DNA of 64,000 bases, taken from positions 868,001 to 932,000 of the forward strand of contig NZ_CP011104.1 of NCBI RefSeq assembly GCF_001010285.1, given 5' to 3'. Source of the stretch: Photorhabdus thracensis. GTDB lineage: Bacteria; Pseudomonadota; Gammaproteobacteria; Enterobacterales; Enterobacteriaceae. The position numbers and the translations under genes are program-made. The notes below the pieces were generated by a model, which saw nothing but the letters and a program-made list of their open reading frames with translations, ran no database searches and was not told the origin of the DNA. Below, piece after piece: positions 1 to 9,346 of the stretch (positions within the stretch are counted from its first letter, which is position 1; each line of letters opens with the position of its first letter).

Positions 1-1375
1 CCAGTTCAAATTCGCTGAATTCTTTTGGCCCTTCATAAACACCTGTCTGAATTTCACGTACCAAACCAGCACCAACCGTGACATTAGTCAGCCGATCAAT
101 AAAGATAATGCCGCCAGTGTCACTATTTTGCTGATAACTATCGAGCATTAATGGTTCTTCAAAAGAAAACTCCACTGATCCGATGGCATTCAATGGTAAA
201 TCAACAGCCACCCGTTGTGTCAGATTCGTAATATCCACCTGATACTGGATATTCTCAACTTTCCCACGGCTCTTTTTACCTGCCACTTTGATATCAAGAT
301 TTTGTCCCTGCACCAAAGGCTGTTCAGACATCCACACAACATCCACCAAAGCATGCCGGGTAACCGTCATCTCATCATCAGCAGAAATCAGGAGATCTCC
401 CCGGCTGATATCAATTTCATCTTTCAGCACCACGGTAATTGCTTCACCGGGGACAGCAAAATCCAAATCACCATCAAAAGTTACGATCCGCTCTACTTGC
501 GAGGTTACACCAGATGGCATGACTTTAATTTTCTGCCCTTTGCGTAAAATCCCAGATGAAAGTGTGCCGCTGTAACCACGAAAATCGAGATCAGGCCGGC
601 TGACATACTGTACCGGGAAGCGCAGTAACTGCTTCGAAGCTTCTTTCTTTACATCTGCGGTTTCAAGAATATCTAACAACGCAGGTCCTTCATACCAGAC
701 CATATTGGTACTTCTGGTGACAATGTTATCGCCATCAAGTGCAGAGATCGGAACAAAATAAATTTTCAAATCTGTCGGCAACTGAGCGGCAAAGTTCAAA
801 TAATCTTGTTTGATCAGGTCAAAAACCTGCTGCCTGTATCCCATCAGATCCATTTTATTTACAGCAACCACCAAGTGGCGGATCCCCAGCAAGGTACTGA
901 TAAAACTGTGACGACGGGTCTGCTCCTGAACACCTTTACGGGCATCAATCAGCAGAATCGAAAGATCACAGGTCGATGCACCTGTCGCCATATTACGCGT
1001 GTACTGTTCATGTCCCGGCGTGTCGGCAATAATAAATTTGCGTTTTTCGGTGGAAAAATAGCGGTAAGCGACATCAATGGTGATGCCTTGTTCGCGCTCT
1101 GCGGCGAGACCATCCACCAGCAAAGCCAAATCCAATTTTTCACCCTGAGTACCGATTCGTTTACTGTCATTCTGCAATGTTGAAAGCTGATCTTCGTAGA
1201 TCTGACGGGTATCATGTAACAGACGGCCAATCAGGGTACTTTTGCCATCATCCACGCTGCCACAGGTTAAGAAACGCAGTAGTCCCTTATCCTGTTGAGC
1301 ATGCAGATAGGCTTCTACACCTCCCTGTTGTTTAATTTGATCAGCAATAGCTTCATTTTGTGCAAGTGCGGACAT
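1..1375 (-). CDS. cysN: Sulfate adenylyltransferase subunit 1 (CysN), 3' end cut by window edge
   Basis: GTPase subunit of ATP sulfurylase; with CysD it makes adenosine 5'-phosphosulfate from sulfate and ATP in the cytoplasm. My own reading of the minus strand from the ATG at 1375 gives about 458 codons, open to the left edge. Visible are the P-loop GSVDDGKS (about residues 39-46), DTPGH (about 118-122) and NKMD (about 173-176), the G1, G3 and G4 boxes of a translation-factor-type GTPase. The family is about 475 aa, so roughly 20 residues are missing. A GGAG ribosome binding site precedes the ATG, and only 11 bp separate it from the cysD stop, so it is co-transcribed with cysD. cysC probably follows outside the window. 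Confidence 0.96.
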   Translation of the reverse strand, partial: MSALAQNEAIADQIKQQGGVEAYLHAQQDKGLLRFLTCGSVDDGKSTLIGRLLHDTRQIYEDQLSTLQNDSKRIGTQGEKLDLALLVDGLAAEREQGITIDVAYRYFSTEKRKFIIADTPGHEQYTRNMATGASTCDLSILLIDARKGVQEQTRRHSFISTLLGIRHLVVAVNKMDLMGYRQQVFDLIKQDYLNFAAQLPTDLKIYFVPISALDGDNIVTRSTNMVWYEGPALLDILETADVKKEASKQLLRFPVQYVSRPDLDFRGYSGTLSSGILRKGQKIKVMPSGVTSQVERIVTFDGDLDFAVPGEAITVVLKDEIDISRGDLLISADDEMTVTRHALVDVVWMSEQPLVQGQNLDIKVAGKKSRGKVENIQYQVDITNLTQRVAVDLPLNAIGSVEFSFEEPLMLDSYQQNSDTGGIIFIDRLTNVTVGAGLVREIQTGVYEGPKEFSEFEL

Positions 1376-1386
1376 GGTTGTTCTCC

Positions 1387-2295
1387 TTAGAAATAACCCT
1401 GACGTTTTTTCAGTTCCATAGAAGCAGATTGATCACTGTCAATCAGCCGCCCTTGCCGCTCACTTGTCGTGGATATCAGCATCTCTTCAATAATTTCCGG
1501 CAATGTTTCAGCATCAGATCTCACGGCCCCCGTCAGCGGCCAGCAACCAAGAGTACGGAAACGAACTTTGCGTTGACTGATAACTTCGCCAGGTTTCAAA
1601 TCGATCCGATCGTCATCAACCATAATCAACGTGCCATCACGCTCTATTATCGGACGTGGTTTAGCAAAATAGAGAGGAACGATATCAATTTGTTCCAGGT
1701 AGATGTATTGCCAAACATCCAGTTCAGTCCAGTTGGAAAGCGGGAATACGCGAATGCTTTCACCTTTGTTAATCTGACCGTTGTAATTACACCACAATTC
1801 AGGACGCTGGTTTTTAGGATCCCAACGATGTGAGCGATCGCGGAATGAATAAATACGCTCTTTAGCTCGTGATTTTTCTTCATCACGCCGGGCACCACCG
1901 AAAGCCGCATCAAAACCATATTTATCCAGTGCCTGTTTTAACCCTTCCGTTTTCATGATATCGGTATGTTTGGCGCTACCATGCACAAATGGGTTTATTC
2001 CTATCGCTTCCCCTTGCGGGTTGCGATATACCAGAAGTTCAAAACCGTAATGCTTGGCGGTACGATCACGAAACTCGTACATTTCGCGGAATTTCCAGCC
2101 CGTATCCACGTGCAGCAAAGGAAATGGTAAGGTTCCCGGATAGAACGCCTTGCGCGCAAGATGAAGCATGACCGAAGAATCTTTACCAATAGAGTAAAGC
2201 ATCACTGGGTTTTCAAACTCTGCGGCCACTTCCCGTATAATATGGATACTTTCAGCTTCAAGTTGCTGCAAGTGGGTCAATCTTTTCTCGTCCAT
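1387..2295 (-). CDS. cysD: Sulfate adenylyltransferase subunit 2 (CysD)
   Basis: Catalytic subunit of ATP sulfurylase, an N-type ATP pyrophosphatase of the PAPS-reductase family. The PP-loop appears as SIGKDSS near residue 35, and the C-terminus ends in the family-typical LKKRQGYF. The length of 302 aa is normal. The frame could open at a GTG at 2301, but that overlaps the AAGGAG ribosome binding site; the ATG at 2295 sits 5 nt after it and gives the usual MDEKRLTHL start, so I chose 2295. It lies between cysG and cysN on the same strand with very short gaps, so it is part of one sulfur-assimilation operon. Confidence 0.97.
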   Translation of the reverse strand: MDEKRLTHLQQLEAESIHIIREVAAEFENPVMLYSIGKDSSVMLHLARKAFYPGTLPFPLLHVDTGWKFREMYEFRDRTAKHYGFELLVYRNPQGEAIGINPFVHGSAKHTDIMKTEGLKQALDKYGFDAAFGGARRDEEKSRAKERIYSFRDRSHRWDPKNQRPELWCNYNGQINKGESIRVFPLSNWTELDVWQYIYLEQIDIVPLYFAKPRPIIERDGTLIMVDDDRIDLKPGEVISQRKVRFRTLGCWPLTGAVRSDAETLPEIIEEMLISTTSERQGRLIDSDQSASMELKKRQGYF

Positions 2296-2304
2296 TACCA
2301 CTCC

Positions 2305-3717
2305 TTATGCAAAATCGACTACTGCCGGACGGCTTATCCTGGCAATAGGTTGTTGCCCAAACCAGGCTATCTGATGGTGGAGTTGGGCTACCTCCCCCAC
2401 TACCAGTAACGCCGGTGACGGTGCCTGCTGTGCCAACTGTTCCAGTTCCAGCAAAGTTCCAGTCAACACTTGCTGCTCTGGACGAGTACCACAACCGATA
2501 ACAGCTACGGGTGTATCTTTTGCCCGCCCATGTAAAATTAATTGATGACTTATCAAGGCAGATTTCACCGTCCCCATATAAATCGCCAAAGTCTGATTGC
2601 CTTTGGCCAAAGCCTGCCAATCCAGGTCATTACCATTTTCCCGGCAATGGCCTGTAATAAAAGTGATACTCTGCGAGTGTTCCCGGTGAGTCAGCGGAAT
2701 TCCCGCGTAAGCAGTCGCTCCAATAGCGGCGGTAATTCCCGGTACGACTTGAAAAGGAATACCTGCTGATGCCGCAACCTGTAACTCCTCACCACCACGG
2801 CCAAAAATAAAGGGATCACCGCCTTTAAGGCGAACCACTTTTTTCCCTTGTCTGGCAAATTTCACTATCAATTGGTTAGTTTCTTCCTGAGAAACAGAGT
2901 GATTACCGGCTCTTTTGCCAACGCAAATTTTATCTGCATCCCGGCGAACCAGATCCAGCACTTCACTGCTGACCAGATGATCATAAAGCACCACATCAGC
3001 CTGCTGAATAACCTGTAATCCTCGCAATGTCAGTAATCCCGGATCGCCTGGACCTGCACCGACCAGAGCCAATTCTCCCGGTGAATCAGGCTGTTCCAGT
3101 TGTTGCTCAAGCTGCTCTTCCGCCTGTTGGATCTGACCATTTGCAACCAACATAGCGAAACAGCCATTAAAAGCCTGTTCCCAAAAAGAACGACGCTGGC
3201 GCATGGAAGTTAATCGCTGTTTCACCCGCTCACGCCAATTCCCGGCAATTTTCGCCATTGCGCCAAGACTGGAAGGCAATAACGCTTCCAGTTTTTCCCG
3301 TATTAAACGCGCCAATACCGGCGCTTTTCCTGCCGATGAAATCGCCACTAAAACAGGAGAACGATCAATAATTGATGGAAAAATAAATGAGCAATGGGAT
3401 TGATCATCAACGACATTGACCAAAATACCGCGCTTATCCGCCTCGGTAAAAACCCGATGATTTAGAATGTGATCATCAGTCGCCGCAATCACCAGAAAAA
3501 TGCCATCAAGATATTCAGGCTGGAATTCTCTCTTATACCATTCCAGTTCACCGGCTTGATAACGCTGTTGTAATTCAGAACATAATTCAGGCGTTACAAC
3601 CTGTAATAATGCACCTGCCCGTAGTAGTAGAGTCGCCTTACGTGCGGCCACATCTCCACCACCGACAAGTAATACAAGCCGCCCTTTTAACTCAACAAAT
3701 ATCGGTAAGTAATCCAC
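2305..3717 (-). CDS. cysG: Siroheme synthase CysG (trifunctional)
   Basis: Makes siroheme, the cofactor of sulfite reductase, from uroporphyrinogen III by two SAM-dependent methylations, NAD-dependent oxidation and ferrochelation. The N-terminal half has the NAD-binding [10 protein letters not shown] (about residues 18-27) and the ISSAGKAP segment that carries the regulatory serine in the family. The C-terminal methyltransferase starts near residue 217 with [11 protein letters not shown] and contains [16 protein letters not shown]. The length of 470 aa is close to the family norm. Translation starts at a GTG (3717) with an AAGGG site upstream. It is the first gene of cysG-cysD-cysN, which links cofactor supply to sulfate activation. 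Confidence 0.96.
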   Translation of the reverse strand: MDYLPIFVELKGRLVLLVGGGDVAARKATLLLRAGALLQVVTPELCSELQQRYQAGELEWYKREFQPEYLDGIFLVIAATDDHILNHRVFTEADKRGILVNVVDDQSHCSFIFPSIIDRSPVLVAISSAGKAPVLARLIREKLEALLPSSLGAMAKIAGNWRERVKQRLTSMRQRRSFWEQAFNGCFAMLVANGQIQQAEEQLEQQLEQPDSPGELALVGAGPGDPGLLTLRGLQVIQQADVVLYDHLVSSEVLDLVRRDADKICVGKRAGNHSVSQEETNQLIVKFARQGKKVVRLKGGDPFIFGRGGEELQVAASAGIPFQVVPGITAAIGATAYAGIPLTHREHSQSITFITGHCRENGNDLDWQALAKGNQTLAIYMGTVKSALISHQLILHGRAKDTPVAVIGCGTRPEQQVLTGTLLELEQLAQQAPSPALLVVGEVAQLHHQIAWFGQQPIARISRPAVVDFA

Positions 3718-3918
3718 AATTGCCCTTTGTATCCAGTGAAATATTTATAAGTAATGAAACTGTTTCGAATGAATATATGAGTCGGTGGTAAGGTTATGAA
3801 ATGACAAAAAGGAATTTATTGTTCTGTAATGGAATATAGCTTTTCTTGGTCATGGGATTAAGGTCACCGTATGGAGGCAGTGACCGCTGGTCTTGCTTAA
3901 TGACTGGATATGTCATGG

Positions 3919-3944
3919 ACAACGCCTCCTGTGGGAGGCGTTGT
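3919..3944. terminator. Inverted repeat after ampC-like gene
   Basis: A perfect 11-bp stem (3919-3929 with 3934-3944, core AACGCCTCC/GGAGGCGTT) with a 4-nt loop lies just beyond the stop of the beta-lactamase gene at 3982. No run of U follows on either strand, so a strong intrinsic terminator is not proven. Its position between two genes reading the same way (ampC-like into cysG) fits a weak terminator or an RNA 3'-end stabiliser. Confidence 0.5.
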
Positions 3945-3981
3945 TGCTGCGAATAGATACTGTATCTAACGCAACTGCGCG

Positions 3982-5139
3982 TTATTTCAGCGCATTGAGG
4001 ATTTGCCAGGCTGCTTTGATGCGCGCCTCGTTGGGGTAGTTTTTGTTGGCTAGCAGCACAATGCCCATTTGCTCTTGCGGCACAAACGCGACATACGCGC
4101 CGAAGCCATTGGTTGCGCCGGTTTTATTGATAAAAAGCGCCTCTGTTGGCGGCTCCGGCGGCGATAGTTCCGTGGTTTTGTTGGCTTGATAAGCGATCTG
4201 CGCCGAGTTGCCGCTCAGTACCTGCTCAAGGGTAACGGGCCAGTGATAAAGCTCCCAGCCCAGTCCTTGCGTCATTTCCCCCACCCGGTAATAGCCGGTA
4301 TGGGTTGCCCGAATGGCCTGTGCCAGCTTGCTATCACCTATGCGGGAAGGATCGATATTCGCATCAACGAAGCTGATCATATCCTGCGCACTGGCTTTCA
4401 GGCCGTAGGCTTCCTCATCCAGTACGCCGGGGTTTACGCGAATCGGTTTATTTTCTTTTGAATAACCCCAGGCATAATTTTTCATATCCTGCGCGGGCAC
4501 GTTAAACCGGGCATGATGCAGACCAAGCGGTGAAAGAATCTGGTTTGCCACCAGTATTGAGTAAGGTTTTCCAATACGTTGGGCAGCGATATAGCCCGCC
4601 AGGCCAATGCTGGGATTGGAGTATTGGCGGTAGGTTCCGGGCGCATACTTCGGCTGCCAGTGCTGATACCAGTTCACCATTTTGCTATTGCTGTCGATCT
4701 CGTCAGGGAACTGTAACGGCAGGCCGCCCGCGGTGTAGGTGGCAATATTCAGCAGGCTTATGTTGTCAAAAGCGCTGCCTGCAAGTGGTTGAAAATGCTG
4801 GCTGGCCTTATCGGAGAGGGAAATGGCTCCCGTCACTTGCGCCCAAGAAATCAGGCTGGCGGTAAAGGTTTTGCTGACTGAGCCTAATTCAAAGATCGTC
4901 TCTTTGGTGACCGGCGTGTTGTTCTCTTTTGACGCGTCACCGTATTGATAGAAGAAATGCTGACCGCGGAAAGTTACCGCAATCGCCATTCCTGGAATGT
5001 CATATTCCTGCATCAGGGAGTGTATGGTCTTATCAACAGTATTTGTCAGATGGGACTGATCGGGTGTATTCGAAGCCTGAGCGCCGAGAGAAGCGGCGAG
5101 CAGCAGCCCGCCAGTCAGCACCGAAAATCGTTTTGTCAT
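3982..5139 (-). CDS. ampC: Class C (AmpC-type) beta-lactamase, secreted
   Basis: Periplasmic serine beta-lactamase that hydrolyses penicillins and cephalosporins. All three class C active-site motifs are present: SVSK (about residues 87-90), YSN (173-175) and KTG (339-341). The ATG at 5139 gives a signal peptide, MTKRFSVLTG...AQA, with a cut near residue 22; the longer open frame to 5205 has no ribosome binding site, whereas AGGA lies about 8 nt before 5139. The length of 385 aa is normal. No divergent ampR is next to it, so induction through AmpR would have to come from elsewhere or be absent. The gene looks clearly GC-richer than cysG, which suggests acquisition. A related class C peptidase cannot be fully excluded. 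Confidence 0.93.
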   Translation of the reverse strand: MTKRFSVLTGGLLLAASLGAQASNTPDQSHLTNTVDKTIHSLMQEYDIPGMAIAVTFRGQHFFYQYGDASKENNTPVTKETIFELGSVSKTFTASLISWAQVTGAISLSDKASQHFQPLAGSAFDNISLLNIATYTAGGLPLQFPDEIDSNSKMVNWYQHWQPKYAPGTYRQYSNPSIGLAGYIAAQRIGKPYSILVANQILSPLGLHHARFNVPAQDMKNYAWGYSKENKPIRVNPGVLDEEAYGLKASAQDMISFVDANIDPSRIGDSKLAQAIRATHTGYYRVGEMTQGLGWELYHWPVTLEQVLSGNSAQIAYQANKTTELSPPEPPTEALFINKTGATNGFGAYVAFVPQEQMGIVLLANKNYPNEARIKAAWQILNALK

Positions 5140-5537
5140 GTGGGGTGTCCTTTTATTACAGTAAGAGCGTTCAATTCTGGATTTTATCAGTCTTTTCACA
5201 CCCAATCACAAAATTTGTGATCTCTATCACCTAACAAAATAAAACTTTGCGGTTGTTGATTGAAAACCAAGAGCTTTCGTTTCTTTATATCAATTTCTAC
5301 TAAAAAAGCGGATGAAAGCTTATTTTGGGGTAAGCATAAGTAACGATAGAACTTAGTATTCTCTTTCGTTTCGTTTTCAATCGAAACCTTTTTAACCTAA
5401 TTTTGCCTATATAATAGACTGCAACACCGATCACAATTTCATTTCATTGCTTTTGTTGTAATTTAACCGAAAGAGAGGGAAAGCAATTCATCACAGGCGA
5501 CGTGAACTTGTTGCTGAAATCTGAGGAGCATAACGGA
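5140..5537. promoter_or_regulatory. Divergent control region between ampC-like gene and agaR
   Basis: This 398-bp AT-rich gap separates two divergent genes. At 5216-5231 it holds TGTGATCTCTATCACC, a near-perfect CRP site, overlapped by a palindrome ATCACAAA-A-TTTGTGAT (5206-5222). Three copies of a TTTCRTTTC motif lie at 5275-5283, 5364-5372 and 5437-5445; they resemble the known AgaR operator consensus (TTTCRTTTY core). A TATAAT box lies at 5410-5415 with only a weak -35. Together these suggest cAMP-CRP activation and AgaR autorepression of the aga genes, which is inference from motif matches. Confidence 0.6.
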
Positions 5538-6311
5538 ATGGCAATGGACACTGTGAAAAGACGTGAACAGATTATTGACCTGCTGTGCCATGAGGGCAGT
5601 GTACGTGTTGAGCATTTGAGTTCCCGTTTTGGGGTTTCCAGCGTCACTATCCGTAATGACCTGCGTTATCTGGAGCAAAAAGGTTGTGCGCTGCGTTCTT
5701 ATGGCGGCGCCATGTTGAATCAACAATTCGCCTTTGATCGCCCCCTGCAAGATAAAGGCCGGCTGAATCGTGATGTGAAATCACGTATTGCGGCCAGGGC
5801 GGCACAGTTTGTTAAGGATGGTGATGCCCTGATCCTTGATTCCGGCTCCACGACTACGCAAATCGTGCCATATCTTAAGGAGCGGCGTGATTTGGTGGTA
5901 ATGACTAACGCGTTGAATATCGCCTATGAACTGGCGGGATTTGATCAGATGGAAGTGATGGTGCTTGGCGGGAGTGTGCGTCAGAACTCCTACTCGCTTT
6001 ATGGTCCGGCGGCGGAACAGCAATTGCGTCAGTATCGCTTTAATACTCTGTTTCTTGGTGTCGATGGGTTTGATTTGGAAGCAGGGATTACCACGCCCCA
6101 TCCCGGCGAAGCTCACCTTAATCGCGTAATGTGTGAGGTGGCGCATGAAATTATCGCTGTGGCGGATGCCAGTAAATTTGGGCGCAGAAGCTTTTGTATG
6201 ATCCGTCAGGCTGGACAGATTCATCGGCTGATTACTGACAGCCGGATCCCCGATAACTACAGGCGGGCATTAACTGAACTCGGCGTAGATGTGGTTATTG
6301 CCGACGAATAA
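5538..6311 (+). CDS. agaR: AgaR-like DeoR-family repressor of amino-sugar genes
   Basis: DeoR/GlpR-type transcription factor of 257 aa. The N-terminal winged helix-turn-helix runs over about residues 5-60 (RREQIIDLLCHEGSV, then VSSVTIRNDLRYLE). The C-terminal DeoR effector domain carries LDSGSTTTQI and the GVDGFD...E..LNR..CEVA stretch typical of phospho-sugar sensing. An earlier start at 5502 is possible, but a GAGGAG site lies 9 nt before the ATG at 5538. It stands at the head of the aga operon, and three TTTCRTTTC repeats lie upstream, so it probably represses itself and the operon until a GalNAc- or tagatose-derived phosphate is present. Confidence 0.9.
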   Translation: MAMDTVKRREQIIDLLCHEGSVRVEHLSSRFGVSSVTIRNDLRYLEQKGCALRSYGGAMLNQQFAFDRPLQDKGRLNRDVKSRIAARAAQFVKDGDALILDSGSTTTQIVPYLKERRDLVVMTNALNIAYELAGFDQMEVMVLGGSVRQNSYSLYGPAAEQQLRQYRFNTLFLGVDGFDLEAGITTPHPGEAHLNRVMCEVAHEIIAVADASKFGRRSFCMIRQAGQIHRLITDSRIPDNYRRALTELGVDVVIADE

Positions 6312-6376
6312 CTCTTACAGAGATTAGAACCTGCCTAAGAGTTGATAAACGGGTTCTTGCCCGCATGGGAGACACC

Positions 6377-7672
6377 ATGCAGTCACTATTACAACTTATT
6401 CGTCGCCATAAATCAGGTGAAGCGGTGGGGATCTATTCGGTCTGTTCCGCCCATCCTTGGGTATTGGAAAGTGCTTTGCGCGTCGCTAAAGAGCGTAAGA
6501 CGCCGATACTGATTGAAGCAACGTCTAATCAGGTTAATCAGTTTGGTGGTTATACCGGTATGCAGCCCGCTCAGTTCCGTGATGCAGTTTGGCGACAGGC
6601 TGATCTTATCGGCTTGCCGCGTGATCGTGTTTGGTTGGGCGGTGATCATCTTGGGCCGAACGCCTGGCAGGATCGCTCCGCAGCAGAGGCGATGAAATTG
6701 GCTGAAACGTTGATACACGATTATGTGGCCGCAGGATTTCGTAAGATCCACCTCGATTGCTCTATGTCTTGCGCCGATGATCCAACACCGCTTGGTGATA
6801 ATGAGATTGCGGTACGTGCGGCTCGTTTGTGCCAAGTGGCAGAACGTTGCTGGCAGCAGGTGGGGGGAGAACCACCGGTTTATGTGATTGGTACCGAAGT
6901 GCCGGTACCGGGCGGCGCTAAAGAAGCGTTGGAAGGGATGCAGGTCACGACACCTCAGGCAGCAGCCACAACGTTGAATGTACATCAACAAGCCTGGCAA
7001 TTGGCCAGGCTGGAACAGGTATGGCCGCGGGTGATTGCGCTGGTGGTGCAGCCGGGGGTGGAGTTCGATCACCATGATGTCGAACATTATCAATCGGAAC
7101 GTGCGGCGGCATTGAGTCAATATATCGAATCTCAGCCTTACTTGGTCTATGAAGCGCATTCTACTGATTATCAAACTGCACTGGCTTACCGTGAATTGGT
7201 TCGTGATCATTTCGCTATTCTGAAAGTCGGTCCTGCTTTGACTTTTGCTCTGCGTGAGGCGCTTTTCGCACTCGATAAAATTGATGGTGAATGGAATGGG
7301 GATCAGACAGCAGCGAATCTGTGCGCCACACTGGAACAGGTCATGCTTGAACAGCCAGAATACTGGAACCGCTATTACCATGGTACACCGCATCAGCAGT
7401 TTATTGATCGTCAATACAGTTTGAGCGATCGCGTGCGTTATTACTGGCCGCATCCGCAGGTACAACAGGCCGTGAGTACTTTGATGGATAATCTGCGCCG
7501 TCATCCGGTTTCTCTTTCACTATTGAGTCAGTACCTGCCAGAACAGGCGCAGGCAGTTAACGCGGGAAGGTTGGAAAATGACCCGCATGCCTGGGTGTTG
7601 GATAAGATTCGTTCTGTGCTCTTGAGCTATGCTCAGGCTTGTGAGTCTGAGGTACAAGGAGCTTTCGTATGA
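6377..7672 (+). CDS. agaZ: Tagatose-1,6-bisphosphate aldolase accessory subunit (KbaZ/GatZ type)
   Basis: Non-catalytic partner that the KbaY/GatY class II aldolase needs for full activity and stability. The 431-aa protein has the family signatures GIYSVCSAHPWVLE near the N-terminus, LGGDHLGPNAW (about residue 92) and HLDCSMSCADDP. An ATG at 6365 is in frame, but GGGAG at 6367-6371 serves the ATG at 6377, giving MQSLLQLIRRH. Its stop overlaps the next start in ATGA, so it is translationally coupled to agaS. The catalytic subunit is agaY at the far end of the operon. Gat-type galactitol metabolism is unlikely given the PTS genes between them. Confidence 0.93.
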   Translation: MQSLLQLIRRHKSGEAVGIYSVCSAHPWVLESALRVAKERKTPILIEATSNQVNQFGGYTGMQPAQFRDAVWRQADLIGLPRDRVWLGGDHLGPNAWQDRSAAEAMKLAETLIHDYVAAGFRKIHLDCSMSCADDPTPLGDNEIAVRAARLCQVAERCWQQVGGEPPVYVIGTEVPVPGGAKEALEGMQVTTPQAAATTLNVHQQAWQLARLEQVWPRVIALVVQPGVEFDHHDVEHYQSERAAALSQYIESQPYLVYEAHSTDYQTALAYRELVRDHFAILKVGPALTFALREALFALDKIDGEWNGDQTAANLCATLEQVMLEQPEYWNRYYHGTPHQQFIDRQYSLSDRVRYYWPHPQVQQAVSTLMDNLRRHPVSLSLLSQYLPEQAQAVNAGRLENDPHAWVLDKIRSVLLSYAQACESEVQGAFV

Positions 7673-8850
7673 ATGAGCTGTTTTTCTATACCGAAGCCTG
7701 GCTGCGTGAGCATCACGCGTTGCATACTGCCAGAGAGATTCACCAACAGCCTGCGCTTTGGCGTCAGTTATATCAAAACCTGCAACGTGAGGAAGCGTTG
7801 TGGCGACCCTTTTTGCTGCCTTTGTTGTCTGACCCGGAGTTACAGATAGTGCTGTGTGGCGCAGGTTCATCCGCGTTTGTCGGGCGAGCGCTGGCCCCCT
7901 GGTTGCGTGAGCAGTGTGGGCTGAATGTGGTTGCGTACAGTACCACGGATATTGTGCCTTCTCCTTTGCAATACCTCGATCCAACACGTTCAACGTTGCT
8001 GATTTCTTATGGGCGATCCGGCAATAGCCCAGAGAGCGTGGCAGCGGTAAAACTGGCAGATCAGATACTGCCACGCTGTTATCACCTGATGTTGACCTGC
8101 AATCCTGATGGTGCACTGGCACGTTATGCTGAAGGACGCGCTCATGTCTGCTCATTGAATATGCCGCAGGGTTCTCATGACCAGAGTTTTGCCATGACTT
8201 CCAGTTTCAGTTGTATGACGCTGGCGACAGCGTTGCTGTTAGGGCCGTTAACACTGGAGCAGAGTGGTGTGCCACTGATGGCGATGGCTGCGTTGTGCGA
8301 GCGCGAGTGGAGACAGTGGCAGGTACAGACTAAGCGACTGGCTCGCAGCGGCTTTAAGCGCATGATGTGTTTGGGTTCCAGCTGTTTTACTGGTGTCGCC
8401 GAAGAAGGGGCGCTCAAGATGCTGGAGCTGACTGCTGGGTATATTGCCACCCGTTACGATTCGTCGATGGGAGTGCGTCATGGGCCGAAGTTTATGATCG
8501 AACGCGATACGCTGGTGGTCATGATGCTTTCTGCTGATAAATATCGTCGTCGTTATGATCTCGATTTGTGGCATGAGTTGAATCATGACGGTCTGGCGCG
8601 TCAGGTTGTTGCTCTGAGTGGCACGCCGGGGGAAGGATTTACAGCCATTAACAGTGAACAAGATGATATCTGGCTGCTTTTTCCCTATCTGATGTTTTTG
8701 CAGATGTTAGCGTTTGAAACCTCTCTAGCGTTGGGGATAGCGCCGGACAATCCATGCCCAACAGGGGAGGTCAACCGTGTGGTGAAGGGGGTGGAAATTT
8801 ATCCTTATCTCTCATCTTACTCACAAAGAACAGCATGTAAGCAGGAGTGA
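7669..8850 (+). CDS. agaS: AgaS, galactosamine-6-phosphate deaminase/isomerase
   Basis: A SIS-domain sugar isomerase of 393 aa. In E. coli AgaS deaminates galactosamine-6-phosphate to tagatose-6-phosphate. The first SIS fold shows LCGAGSSAFVG (about residue 63) and SYGRSGNSPESV (about 119); a second SIS fold follows with EEGALKMLELTAG. The start overlaps the agaZ stop (ATGA), which indicates coupling. The name tagatose-6-P ketose isomerase is older. It supplies the only deaminase visible in this cluster; no agaI is present. Confidence 0.92.
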   Translation: MNELFFYTEAWLREHHALHTAREIHQQPALWRQLYQNLQREEALWRPFLLPLLSDPELQIVLCGAGSSAFVGRALAPWLREQCGLNVVAYSTTDIVPSPLQYLDPTRSTLLISYGRSGNSPESVAAVKLADQILPRCYHLMLTCNPDGALARYAEGRAHVCSLNMPQGSHDQSFAMTSSFSCMTLATALLLGPLTLEQSGVPLMAMAALCEREWRQWQVQTKRLARSGFKRMMCLGSSCFTGVAEEGALKMLELTAGYIATRYDSSMGVRHGPKFMIERDTLVVMMLSADKYRRRYDLDLWHELNHDGLARQVVALSGTPGEGFTAINSEQDDIWLLFPYLMFLQMLAFETSLALGIAPDNPCPTGEVNRVVKGVEIYPYLSSYSQRTACKQE

Positions 8851-8852
8851 TT

Positions 8853-9335
8853 ATGTCGATACCGAATATTTTAATGACCCGAATTGATAACCGGTTAGTG
8901 CATGGTCAGGTAGGTGTGACCTGGACCAATTCACTGGGGGCCAATTTGGTATTGGTAGCTAACGATCAAGTTGCCGGTGATTTGATGCAGCAAAACCTGA
9001 TGGATATGGTGGTTTCCGATGGGATTCAGACCCGTTATTTCACTCTGCAAAAAACCATTGATGTGATCCATAAAGCGGCTGAACGTCAGAAAATTTTTAT
9101 CGTCTGTAAAACACCGCAAGATGTACTGACGCTGGTAAAGGGTGGAGTGCCGATCCGATTTGTTAACGTGGGCAATATGCATTTTGCTGAAGGGAAGCGC
9201 CAGATCCATAAGACTGTTTCGGTTGATGATAGTGACGTAGAGGTGTTTCGTGAACTAGAGCAACTGGGTGTTACCTGCGAGATACGGCGGGTACCGGATG
9301 AAGCGGGAGAGCTTATCGATAAACTGTTGTTCTAA
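8853..9335 (+). CDS. PTS mannose-family EIIB for GalNAc/galactosamine (AgaV/AgaB)
   Basis: Cytoplasmic EIIB protein (160 aa) of a mannose-family phosphotransferase system. The phosphorylated histidine is in RIDNRLVHGQV near residue 16; VNVGNMHFAEGKRQI is also typical. A GTG at 8847 is in frame, but GGAG of the agaS tail lies 5 nt before the ATG at 8853. It passes phosphate from EIIA to the sugar carried by IIC/IID. Whether it is the GalNAc type (AgaV) or the galactosamine type (AgaB) cannot be told by eye, so no symbol is given; the adjacent GH36 enzyme favours GalNAc. Confidence 0.92.
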   Translation: MSIPNILMTRIDNRLVHGQVGVTWTNSLGANLVLVANDQVAGDLMQQNLMDMVVSDGIQTRYFTLQKTIDVIHKAAERQKIFIVCKTPQDVLTLVKGGVPIRFVNVGNMHFAEGKRQIHKTVSVDDSDVEVFRELEQLGVTCEIRRVPDEAGELIDKLLF

Positions 9336-9346
9336 AGAGGTGAGTT

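Noticed and set aside
3862-3887. GGTCAC...GTGACC inverted repeat between cysG and the ampC-like gene
   Set aside because: Only six bases per arm, without promoter elements around it that I can support.
5140-5205. Longer ampC start at 5205 with 22 extra residues
   Set aside because: The extension is basic and breaks the signal peptide; the ribosome binding site fits 5139.
6413-7504. A 363-codon open frame antisense to agaZ on the minus strand
   Set aside because: It mirrors a strongly supported gene, has Cys-, His- and Arg-rich composition with no domain, and no ribosome binding site.
7520-8155. A 211-codon minus-strand frame across the agaZ-agaS junction
   Set aside because: It overlaps two supported genes and shows no domain or start signal.
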